From contig JAWOEJ010000134.1 of NCBI GenBank assembly GCA_046482845.1, positions 1-22,330 on the forward strand: a DNA stretch of 22,330 bases, in the 5' to 3' direction. This stretch comes from DATFJZ01 sp046482845 (GTDB lineage: Bacteria; Desulfobacterota; Desulfobacteria; Desulfobacterales; Desulfobacteraceae). Numbering within the stretch: the stretch's first letter is position 1; every line of letters begins with the position of its first letter. The notes under the pieces are model-generated. The model worked only from the letters and a program-made list of their open reading frames with translations, made no database searches and was not told the origin of the DNA. This document shows, piece by piece, positions 15,724 to 22,330 of this stretch. Position numbers and translations under genes: made by a program.

Positions 15724-16496
15724 TAAAGAAAACAATCAAAACCGTGAAACACATGGGGCACCGATTTGACATATGGGTTACCATGCCGTTGATGACATGG
15801 ATTATTGACGTTCTGACCATTCAGATGGAAAAAAAAAGTGAAAAAAAGTTTTCCCGATCAGATTTTAAAAAAAAAGCCCTGGCTGATTTTAAAATATGGC
15901 TGTCTGATACCTACCTGGATTTTCCGTCAAAAACAGATGTAACCCCTGATACCTGTGATCTTTTTTCTCTGCTGTCTGAATTCACAGCCCTCCGCCAGGA
16001 GATTAAAATGCAGAACAGGGAGCAGCACCGAACATTAAAACGGCTGGAGTCTTATACAGACACCTATGAAAACAACTCCCGGCTCTTTGAAACAAAAATC
16101 CAGGACATCGCACAGCTGGAAAAAAGTATATGGAACAATTGTGAAAAAAAATGTTCTCTTCTTTTTTTTGATGTCAGGGATGCTCTGGTCCGGGGACACA
16201 GGGCCAGCCTTTCCCTGTCTTGTAAAAGAGTCCTGTTCACATCCAGAAAGGCAGAGGTGAAAAACATTGCCAAAGGCTATGAAATGGCTTTAAGACGATT
16301 TGACAGAAGCCTTGCCATGATGGACATTTACCCTGTTGAAACAGACAATGCCCGGTTTGATCCCAAAACCATGAAAGCCGTGGACACCAGAAAAGTCCAT
16401 GGATTTTCAAAAGGACAGGTCATTGAAACCGTGACATGCGGTTTTTTAAAAGAAAAAACAGTATTAAAATTTGCCCAGGTTATTGTGGCAGAATAG
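15720..16496 (+). CDS. Divergent GrpE-like nucleotide exchange factor
   Basis: This 258-residue protein has the GrpE plan with poor sequence conservation. A long coiled-coil region (about 85-140) is followed by a helical segment ending GYEMALRRFDRSLAMMDIYPVE. The C-terminal beta domain (about 205-258) then contains RFDPKTMKAVDTRKV, KGQVIETVTCGFL and VLKFAQVIVAE, matching GrpE's FDPxxHEAV, GTVVEVLQxGY and LRPAxVxVAK elements. The His of HEAV is replaced (MKAV). The N-terminal region (about 18-36, hydrophobic, MPLMTWIIDVLTI) is unlike GrpE and could touch a membrane or a partner. It overlaps the J-like gene (ATGA) and lies 12 bases before the Hsp70 gene, so it probably resets that dedicated Hsp70. 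Confidence 0.8.
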   Translation: MIKKTIKTVKHMGHRFDIWVTMPLMTWIIDVLTIQMEKKSEKKFSRSDFKKKALADFKIWLSDTYLDFPSKTDVTPDTCDLFSLLSEFTALRQEIKMQNREQHRTLKRLESYTDTYENNSRLFETKIQDIAQLEKSIWNNCEKKCSLLFFDVRDALVRGHRASLSLSCKRVLFTSRKAEVKNIAKGYEMALRRFDRSLAMMDIYPVETDNARFDPKTMKAVDTRKVHGFSKGQVIETVTCGFLKEKTVLKFAQVIVAE

Positions 16497-16508
16497 GAGC
16501 AGACCCAA

Positions 16509-18251
16509 ATGGAACCTATTATTGGTATCGATCTTGGCACAACAAATTCAGAAGTTGCGTTTATCATAGACAGCAATGCAGAAATTTTAAAAGACAATGA
16601 CAATGGCATCGTGCCCTCCTGTGTCAGTATTGATCCGGAATCAAAAAAGATAATTACCGGATCAGAAGCCGCCAACCAGGCTTTGCTCTACCCTGAGAAT
16701 ACTGTTCGGTCAGTGAAAAGAGCCATGGGCTCAAACATAGAATTCCTTTTAAACAATACCTCCTACACCCCCCAGGAGATATCCGCCTTTATTTTAAAAA
16801 ATTTAAAAGAAAGGGCGGAAAAAATAATCAACAAACCCATATCCAAGGCGGTTATCACCACACCGGCTTATTTTACCGATGCCCAGCGTATGGCCACAAG
16901 AGAAGCCGGTGAAATTGCAGGACTGACCGTTGTCAGAATCCTCAATGAACCCACTGCCGCCGCCCTGGCCTATGAATCCGACAACTCGGAAGACCAGAAT
17001 ATCATGATATACGATCTTGGAGGCGGCACCTTTGATGTATCCATTGTTACAATTCAGAACGGGGTAGTGGAAGTGCTTGCCTCCACCGGGGACAACCACC
17101 TTGGCGGTGATGATTTTGACAAAAAAATCGAGGAAAGGCTGGTCAGCTATATTCAAGAAGAATTTGACTGCTCTGTGGCAGACAACAAGAGCGTCATGGC
17201 CCGGCTCAGAAGAGCAGCTGAACAGGCAAAAATTCAACTTTCCAGTTCTCCCTATGCAAATATAGAAGAGGATTATCTGTACAAAAACGGATCAGAGGAT
17301 GTGCATCTATCCTATGAACTCCCACGACATGAGTTTGAGGAAATGATTGAGGACTACCTGGATCAGACCATGACATCGGTCAACAAGGCCCTTTCCGACG
17401 CATCCATGCTGCCTGCTGATCTGGATAAAATCATTCTTGTGGGCGGCTCCACCCGAATTCCCAAACTCTCCCAGATGCTTGAAGAAAAGTTCAAAATGCT
17501 GCCGAGCCAGCAGATCGATCCGGACCTCTGCGTGGCACTGGGTGCTGCCATCCAGGCGGGACGGGAAATGGGGATTGATTCCACAGGGGTTCTGGTGGAT
17601 ATAACGCCATACACATTTGGTATTTCAGCCCTTGGGGAAATAAACGGAGAATTTTCCCCCCATAGATTTGTTCCCATGATCAAAAGGAATTCAAAGCTGC
17701 CAACAGCCAAAAGCGATGCCTTTAGTACTGTTTTTGACCAGCAGGAAGGCGCAGAACTGAAGGTTTACCAGGGAGAAAGCGATAATGCACTGGAAAATGT
17801 TCTGATCGGCGAGTATTTTTTCAAGCTTTCAAAACTGCCTGCCCACAGCACCATCATCATAAAATATGAACTGGACATCAACGGCATTTTAAAAATCCAT
17901 GCCCTGGAAAAAGCCACTGGAAAAGAGCTGAAAAAAGTCATTAAAAATGCCTTCTCTCAATTCTCGGACAAATCCCTGGCTGACTCAAAAAATAAAATAA
18001 ACGCCCTGTGGAGCAAACCATCTCCTCCTGATCAGGAAAAAAAAGAAACCGATGCGTCTGCTTCTCTGCCAGAGGAACTGCTTGATATCATTCAACGGGC
18101 AGAATCGATGAAAGCCGATGCTGCCAGTGAAGATCAGGAAGAAATCGACCGGCTGATCAAAGACATTAACAACGCCTTTACTGCCAAAGACAAAGAAAAA
18201 GCATTTCACCTCGGGGAAGAACTTGAAGATATCCTGTTTTATATTGAATAG
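16509..18251 (+). CDS. Accessory Hsp70 (DnaK-family) chaperone
   Basis: This 580-residue protein is an Hsp70 with an intact nucleotide-binding domain. Phosphate-1 motif is IGIDLGTTNSE (5-15), the connect-1 element NEPTAAALAYE starts at 146, phosphate-2 is YDLGGGTFDVSI (Asp169), and the adenosine motif LVGGSTRIPK includes Gly312-Gly313. A linker-like VLVDITPYTFGI begins near 362, followed by a beta substrate domain (about 366-490) and a short helical lid (about 500-580). It is shorter than DnaK (about 638), mainly in the lid, and lacks DnaK's usual acidic C-terminal tail. It is therefore an accessory and not the housekeeping DnaK. The gene sits 12 bases after the GrpE-like gene with AGGAG at 16495-16499. 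Confidence 0.92.
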   Translation: MEPIIGIDLGTTNSEVAFIIDSNAEILKDNDNGIVPSCVSIDPESKKIITGSEAANQALLYPENTVRSVKRAMGSNIEFLLNNTSYTPQEISAFILKNLKERAEKIINKPISKAVITTPAYFTDAQRMATREAGEIAGLTVVRILNEPTAAALAYESDNSEDQNIMIYDLGGGTFDVSIVTIQNGVVEVLASTGDNHLGGDDFDKKIEERLVSYIQEEFDCSVADNKSVMARLRRAAEQAKIQLSSSPYANIEEDYLYKNGSEDVHLSYELPRHEFEEMIEDYLDQTMTSVNKALSDASMLPADLDKIILVGGSTRIPKLSQMLEEKFKMLPSQQIDPDLCVALGAAIQAGREMGIDSTGVLVDITPYTFGISALGEINGEFSPHRFVPMIKRNSKLPTAKSDAFSTVFDQQEGAELKVYQGESDNALENVLIGEYFFKLSKLPAHSTIIIKYELDINGILKIHALEKATGKELKKVIKNAFSQFSDKSLADSKNKINALWSKPSPPDQEKKETDASASLPEELLDIIQRAESMKADAASEDQEEIDRLIKDINNAFTAKDKEKAFHLGEELEDILFYIE

Positions 18252-18325
18252 CGACCATCCCCTGGCGGGCGCAATACAGGATGAAATAATTCCAAAAACA
18301 ACAGAGGTCTGCCCGGAAGGTGGAA

Positions 18326-18631
18326 ATGGATAAATGCCCTGCATGCAATGCAAAATACAGAAACAAACGAATCTGCTACAGATGTAAAACAGACCTTGGT
18401 CCCCTTCTGGACATTGAAAACAGTGCGTTTGAGCACAAACAGAGGGCTGCAGCAGCATACAGGGCAGATGATTTTAAACAGATGTTCTACCATGCCCGGC
18501 GGTCAGTGTCCCTTTATTATTCTGAAGACGGGGCAAAGCTGCTTTCCATTGCCGCTGTTCTGGAAAAAAAATTCAGCCTGGCCCTGCATCTTTGGGAAAA
18601 AATCAACCAGGCAGAGGGCCAGGACTTGTGA
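18326..18631 (+). CDS. Zinc-ribbon protein with TPR-like helices
   Basis: This 101-residue protein begins with a zinc ribbon: Cys4-X2-Cys7 and Cys17-X2-Cys20 (MDKCPACNAKYRNKRICYRC). A helical part follows, where AFEHKQRAAAAYRADDFKQMFYHARRSVSL and SIAAVLEKKFSLALHLWEKI resemble TPR helices. The ATG at 18326 is preferred over a GTG at 18320 because GGAAGG sits 5 bases before it and the ribbon starts at once. It follows the Hsp70 gene by 74 bases on the same strand and is probably the last gene of the chaperone locus. Its role (adaptor or regulator) is unknown. Confidence 0.75.
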   Translation: MDKCPACNAKYRNKRICYRCKTDLGPLLDIENSAFEHKQRAAAAYRADDFKQMFYHARRSVSLYYSEDGAKLLSIAAVLEKKFSLALHLWEKINQAEGQDL

Positions 18632-19228
18632 TCTCAAGCATACTGTCAAAAACAGCAGCTTTTATATCACTGCCAAGAATGCTGTAATCTCGACAACATT
18701 GATAGAAAAAAACGATATCCTCACTTTAACAGGGAATGGAAAAATAGTTGGGGTGTTAATTATTGCAATAGAATTGTCTTTTTTGCAATACAGACATAAA
18801 GCTTTGAATTTAAAGGATAAAACCCTTTTAGCACAGTCAGACATTACAATAATGAAACGATATTGACTGGAAAAACTATTTTATAACAAAAACGACTCTG
18901 TTTCAAATTTACTGAATTTACCATGAAAAATCACGGAAAAATCACCACATATCTGACAGGGCATCTTCCGGCACGGTAAATGCTCATATAATGATTCAAG
19001 CCCGTATACAAAAAAAAGAATACGGTCATGACTATTATACAGCATTTTCCTAATACTCGATTATCAAGTTTTTATGGAAGGGGCGAGCGCCGCCCCCAGC
19101 GGTGCTATTCAAAAAACTTGATGATCGAGTAACAATTGATTGTCTGGGGCTAACAGGGATAGGGTTTTCCAAAACCAATGAAACCACCTGATAACCCAAT
19201 GAGACAACAAATTCCCGGAGACAGGGCC
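18632..19228. other. Intergenic region with long hairpin
   Basis: This 597-base stretch is AT-rich between about 18640 and 18950 and has no supported gene. A frame open to 18866 is only the continuation of an out-of-frame reading over the zinc-ribbon gene. The notable structure is the nested hairpin at 19055-19130. No strong terminator for the chaperone locus was found. Confidence 0.5.
19055..19130. repeat. Long nested inverted repeat (REP/MITE-like hairpin)
   Basis: The arm at 19055-19074 (starting ACTCGATTATCAAG) pairs with 19111-19130 (ending GATGATCGAGT) over about 19 of 20 positions, with one T-G wobble. Inside it a GC-rich hairpin is formed by GGGGCG (19080-19085) and CGCCCC (19091-19096). 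The GC-rich core within AT-rich flanks, and the lack of a T-run, point to a dispersed palindromic element more than a terminator. Copy number cannot be judged from one window. Confidence 0.7.
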
Positions 19229-19654
19229 ATGAAAGAAATTTTACTGGTTGCCAGCGGCAGCATCATGTCAACATCAGCATTTCATTACGCAGTTGACCTG
19301 TGCAGACGGATGAACGCACAACTGCAAATTCTTTTATTCATCCCCAGAAAGCCGGCTGCATCCTGCCGGCTGATTCCCGAGCTGAACAGCAAAAAACGCC
19401 AGGCAGCCGAAGCAGCCGATGCTGTTAAAGATTTATTATCCAGATCCCGGAATTCAGACCTTCCCTATAAAATCTCACTCAGTACCAGGGAACCGGAAAA
19501 GGAGCTTCCTGATTTTATTGACACACATCTGGAAATTGTTTTAACGGTTTTTGATCCATCCCTTGGCAGGCCGGCCAGGGTTTCCCAGAAACGGAGCCCT
19601 GTAAAACGCATTAAAAAAATGCTTTCCGTTCCCCTGGTCGTTGTAAAGCAGTGA
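19229..19654 (+). CDS. Universal stress protein (UspA)-like, degenerate
   Basis: This 141-residue protein has the Usp fold pattern: MKEILLVASGSIMSTSAFHYAVDLCRRMNAQLQILLFIPR at the start and a final strand VPLVVVKQ. The usual ATP-binding GX2GX9G[ST] motif near the C-terminus is absent; the equivalent stretch reads LGRPARVSQKRSPVKRIKKM. It is therefore likely a non-ATP-binding Usp. The ATG at 19229 is chosen because MKEILLV is the normal family start and GGAG lies at 19217-19220; starts at 19178 or 19199 would add an unrelated leader. It converges with the REC-Lon gene, with 26 bases between the stops. Confidence 0.7.
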   Translation: MKEILLVASGSIMSTSAFHYAVDLCRRMNAQLQILLFIPRKPAASCRLIPELNSKKRQAAEAADAVKDLLSRSRNSDLPYKISLSTREPEKELPDFIDTHLEIVLTVFDPSLGRPARVSQKRSPVKRIKKMLSVPLVVVKQ

Positions 19655-19680
19655 ATCCAAAACTGTTTTTAACCTGCTGC

Positions 19681-21684
19681 CTAACGCAGAACAAGTTCTA
19701 TCACCCGGTCCAGTTCATCTGCTGTTACGATATTGATATCTTTTTTAATTTCATCTCCAATGGAATTAATGTCTGCACTGTTTTTGGAGGGAAACACCGC
19801 TGTTTTGATTCCCGACATTCTGGCAGCCAGAAGCTTTTCCTTGATGCCGCCCACGGGCAGTATTCTTCCGCCCAGGGTCAGTTCGCCGCTCATGGCTGTG
19901 TCCCTCCGGCACGGCCTTTCCTTGAGCAGGGACAGCAATGCCGCGGCAATGGTGATTCCAGCTGACGGACCGTCTTTTGGAATGGCTCCGGCCGGCACAT
20001 GGACATGAATGTCCTGGCCATTGAAAAAATCCCGGGGCAGGCCAAAAACAGATGTATTGCTTCGGATATAACTCAGTGCGGCCTGGGCCGATTCCTTCAT
20101 AACATCCCCAAGGGATCCTGTAAGAATCAATTGATTCGTTCCAATCATTTTTGTTGCCTCCACAAAAATGATCTCACCCCCTGTTTCAGTCCAGGCCAGG
20201 CCCGTGGCACATCCGATGCGGTCCCGGGCACCGGCAATTTCAAAATAGTAACGGCTGGGGCCGAGGAGTTCTGCCACCCGTTCCGGCGTAACCTGCCGCA
20301 TTTCCAAGGAAAGCGGCGATTTCATGTGCTGCCTTGTCAGCTTCCGGCAGACCGCAGCAATTTTTCGTTCCAGTTCCCTGAGGCCGGCTTCCCTGGTATG
20401 CTCTCTGATAATTTTATGCACTGCAGCATCTGAAAATTCCGGTGCCACATCGGTCAGGGCAGAGTCTTCTATGGCCCTGGGAATCAGGTATTTACGGGCA
20501 ATATTCATTTTTTCTTCCACAGTATAACCAGACAGATGAATCAGCTCAAACCGGTCAAGAAGGGGACGGGGTATACTGTCCACGGTATTTGCCGTGGCAA
20601 TAAACATCACCCTGGACAGATCAAAGGGCACATCCAGGTAATGATCCATGAAATTGGCATTCTGCTGGGGATCCAGAACCTCCAGCAGGGCAGAGGCGGG
20701 ATCTCCTTTAAAATCCTGCCCGATCTTGTCGATTTCATCCAGCATGAAAACAGGATTACAGGATTCCACACGGCGTATCTCCTGGATGATCCTTCCGGAA
20801 AGCGCCCCCACATAACTCCTTCTATGACCGCGGATCTCGGCTTCATCCTTCATTCCAGCCAGGGAAATCCGTATGAATTTGCGTTTCAGGCTGCGGGCAA
20901 TGGACATACCCAGGGATGTTTTTCCCGTGCCCGGAGGTCCGGTGAAACAGAGGACCGGTCCCCTGGCATCCAGAATTCCTGTATTACGGCTCAAAGCGCC
21001 CTTGACAACCGCACGGACATTGTCCAGTTTCAGCGGCTTGGCAAGAAACTGAAAAGATCCTTTTTTCATGGCATCCACAGCTGTCAGCACGGTTGCATAT
21101 CCAGTAATGATAATCACCTCGGTTAAGGGACTGATCTTCTTTATCCGGTCCAGAAGGGCCATGCCGTCAATCTTTTCCATTTTTAAATCCGTGATCACCA
21201 GATCATAGGAATTCTTTTCAATCAGTTCAAGGGCTTGCATACCATTGGAGCTGACCTCAACATGATATCCTTCCCTGGAAAGAACATGGTTGAGATTCAT
21301 CCGGGTAATCTCTTCATCATCAACCACAATGATACGCTGTTTTCTTGAAAGCTTCATGAGCCTGACTGCCAGATACTCTAAAATTCTTTCCTTGATTTCA
21401 TTAAGACCGTAATGGGCCTGATCAAGAATTGATTCAGCGCGGTTAATATCCAGATTATCGGGAGACAACCGGTTCCAGGGAAGGCTGGCCAGATAGTCTA
21501 TATAATTGATAATAATGGTATACTCCGCTGAAGACGGACTGATCTTAAGGAGACGGTCCGCCTCCTTAAGGGCGACTTTTTCAACTGCCTCAGGCATACT
21601 GGCATCCAGCACATCCTGCTTCAGCTTATCCAGCTCCTGCACATCTTCTCTGACCTCAACATCTTTTTTAAACAATTTTTTCAT
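19681..21684 (-). CDS. Lon-type protease with inserted receiver domain
   Basis: This 667-residue ATP-dependent protease has an unusual layout. Residues 28-112 match the helical linker before Lon's AAA+ module (YLASLPWNRLSPDNLDI, HYGLNEIKERILEYLAVRLM). A full response-regulator receiver domain (about 117-232) follows, with acidic Asp122/Asp123, phosphoacceptor Asp166, Thr194 and Lys216. The AAA+ module then has Walker A GPPGTGKT (249-256) and Walker B FMLDEIDK (Asp316, Glu317). The protease domain has Ser574 in DGPSAG and Lys617 in GGIKEK, the Lon Ser-Lys dyad. The N-terminal LON substrate-recognition domain is missing. Phosphorylation of Asp166 could gate unfolding or proteolysis; no histidine kinase gene is nearby. 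AGGAG lies shortly before the ATG. A sigma-54-like promoter is upstream. Confidence 0.93.
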   Translation of the reverse strand: MKKLFKKDVEVREDVQELDKLKQDVLDASMPEAVEKVALKEADRLLKISPSSAEYTIIINYIDYLASLPWNRLSPDNLDINRAESILDQAHYGLNEIKERILEYLAVRLMKLSRKQRIIVVDDEEITRMNLNHVLSREGYHVEVSSNGMQALELIEKNSYDLVITDLKMEKIDGMALLDRIKKISPLTEVIIITGYATVLTAVDAMKKGSFQFLAKPLKLDNVRAVVKGALSRNTGILDARGPVLCFTGPPGTGKTSLGMSIARSLKRKFIRISLAGMKDEAEIRGHRRSYVGALSGRIIQEIRRVESCNPVFMLDEIDKIGQDFKGDPASALLEVLDPQQNANFMDHYLDVPFDLSRVMFIATANTVDSIPRPLLDRFELIHLSGYTVEEKMNIARKYLIPRAIEDSALTDVAPEFSDAAVHKIIREHTREAGLRELERKIAAVCRKLTRQHMKSPLSLEMRQVTPERVAELLGPSRYYFEIAGARDRIGCATGLAWTETGGEIIFVEATKMIGTNQLILTGSLGDVMKESAQAALSYIRSNTSVFGLPRDFFNGQDIHVHVPAGAIPKDGPSAGITIAAALLSLLKERPCRRDTAMSGELTLGGRILPVGGIKEKLLAARMSGIKTAVFPSKNSADINSIGDEIKKDINIVTADELDRVIELVLR

Positions 21685-21821
21685 CCAGCCTCACTCCTCT
21701 TTCAACGGATCATTTTCCACTCGATCATAAAGTTCCAGGGGATATTATCACTCAATAAAAATAATGATCTACAGGCTCACAACAAAGATTGAACCTTTTC
21801 AGTCCAGGTAAATCAGTGTAT

Positions 21822-21837
21822 AGCAAATCCTGCGCCA
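21822..21837 (-). promoter_or_regulatory. Sigma-54-like (-24/-12) promoter for REC-Lon
   Basis: On the minus strand the sequence reads TGGCGC-AGGAT-TTGCT, which keeps the TGGC/TTGC elements of the sigma-54 consensus with the exact 5-base spacing. Transcription would begin about 125 bases before the ATG at 21684. One base (G for A in TGGCAC) departs from consensus. Confidence 0.5.
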
Positions 21838-21945
21838 CCATCAAGGGAGGATACCAGGGATAATGCCAATGACACAAGCCTGATCTGCTATCCAAAACCT
21901 GTCAAAACGCCTGGACCCTGAATACAGATGCCCATAAAAATATTG

Positions 21946-21979
21946 CATATTGCAACACCCCATTGTTTTCTGCAATATG
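21946..21979. promoter_or_regulatory. Inverted repeat, candidate activator site
   Basis: CATATTGCA (21946-21954) and TGCAATATG (21971-21979) are exact 9-base complements separated by 16 bases. They lie about 110-145 bases upstream of the sigma-54-like site, the usual place for an enhancer-binding activator. It could also form a weak hairpin. Confidence 0.4.
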
Positions 21980-22137
21980 TCTGTCTTTAATATTTTCTGT
22001 ATAACCCCCATGATGCACAGCATCACAACAAACCCTGAAACCTGAATTTTGCCGCGTCTTGTTTCCTGTATCTTGTTTCGAGTTTCTTATAAACCCACAT
22101 GTCCTGGCATGCTCTTCTCGATAACAGGATGCTCACC

Positions 22138-22330
22138 CTACGAAACCCGAAGATTAGGTCGATCTTTCACCTCCAGGCGGATATTATCTCCTATTTTAGC
22201 GAATACATGAGAAGCGTGGATTTTACCGAGATAAAGAGCAGCAAGCTCATCGGCAGCGGCTCGGAGGGGGGAACAGGACTTTTCGAGGTTAAGTACTTTG
22301 ACCGTTCCGTCTACCTTGCCCAGTCTCCCC
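22138..22330 (-). CDS. C-terminal fragment of an unrecognised gene (cut by window end)
   Basis: An open minus-strand frame of 63 codons runs from the window edge to a TAG at 22138-22140. It reads as real protein: GKVDGTVKVLNLEKSC, then LRAAADELAALYLGKIHAS, then VFAKIGDNIRLEVKDRPNLRVS at the end. The GC-richer composition relative to the neighbouring intergenic DNA supports coding. The start lies outside the window and the family was not recognised. It may be upstream of, and on the same strand as, the REC-Lon gene. Confidence 0.5.
   Translation of the reverse strand, partial: GRLGKVDGTVKVLNLEKSCSPLRAAADELAALYLGKIHASHVFAKIGDNIRLEVKDRPNLRVS

Larger units (their letters stand above)
21685..22137. 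other. Upstream region of the REC-Lon gene
   Basis: This 453-base region contains the sigma-54-like site (21822-21837), the paired inverted repeat (21946-21979), a smaller TGATGC/GCATCA inverted repeat near 22011-22025, and two copies of TCTTGTTTC (22057-22065 and 22071-22079). A 61-codon minus-strand frame at 21841-22026 has no recognisable features and is not called. Confidence 0.5.

Noticed and set aside
18348..18866. 172-codon plus-strand frame overlapping the zinc-ribbon gene
   Set aside because: Its first half is out of frame over a better-supported gene and the second half has no recognisable features.
19055..19130. Integron attC site
   Set aside because: The hairpin lacks the paired RYYYAAC and GTTRRRY core sites with proper spacing and no integrase or cassette array is present.

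Overview
The window looks like chromosomal DNA of an anaerobic, sulfate-reducing-type bacterium of the Desulfobacterales (Desulfobacter/Desulfobacula/Desulfotignum-like). This is inferred from moderate GC, a minimal SufC/SufB-like (SMS) pair, an acetate-type permease, a CGGC protein and a tRNA-dependent asparagine route. No rRNA, tRNA, CRISPR array or insertion sequence was found.

Layout. (1) 284-1994 (+): a small kinase-fold protein, an ICMT-like membrane methyltransferase and a CGGC-domain protein. (2) 2065-6843 (+): a translation operon of AspRS fused to GatC, a GatA-like protein, and GatB. The AspRS carries the His and Gly typical of non-discriminating enzymes. The GatA homologue has lost all three amidase catalytic residues. 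(3) 6858-9302 (-): an NMT1/SsuA-type ABC importer (ATPase, permease, binding protein), convergent with gatB. (4) 9844-11509 (+): SmsC/SmsB-like Fe-S assembly pair with a good upstream promoter and a strong terminator. (5) 11824-12465 (+): AceTr (SatP-type) permease between its own promoter and terminator. (6) 12710-18631 (+): a compact accessory chaperone locus with a large TPR-like protein, a J-domain-like protein with HPD replaced by FPP, a divergent GrpE, an Hsp70 and a zinc-ribbon protein. (7) 19229-19654 (+): a degenerate universal stress protein, preceded by a long nested hairpin. (8) 19681-21684 (-): a Lon-type protease without the N-terminal LON domain and with a complete response-regulator receiver domain inserted before the AAA+ module. 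A sigma-54-like promoter and an upstream inverted repeat precede it. (9) 22138-22330 (-): the C-terminal end of an unrecognised gene cut by the window edge.

Three systems stand out. The Asn/Gln-tRNA operon suggests a covalently tethered transamidosome whose own glutaminase is dead. The Hsp70 locus has a non-canonical J partner and two putative metal-binding Cys clusters in flanking proteins. The REC-Lon protein suggests phosphorylation-controlled proteolysis. All functional statements rest on motif reading of the sequence; no database search was possible.
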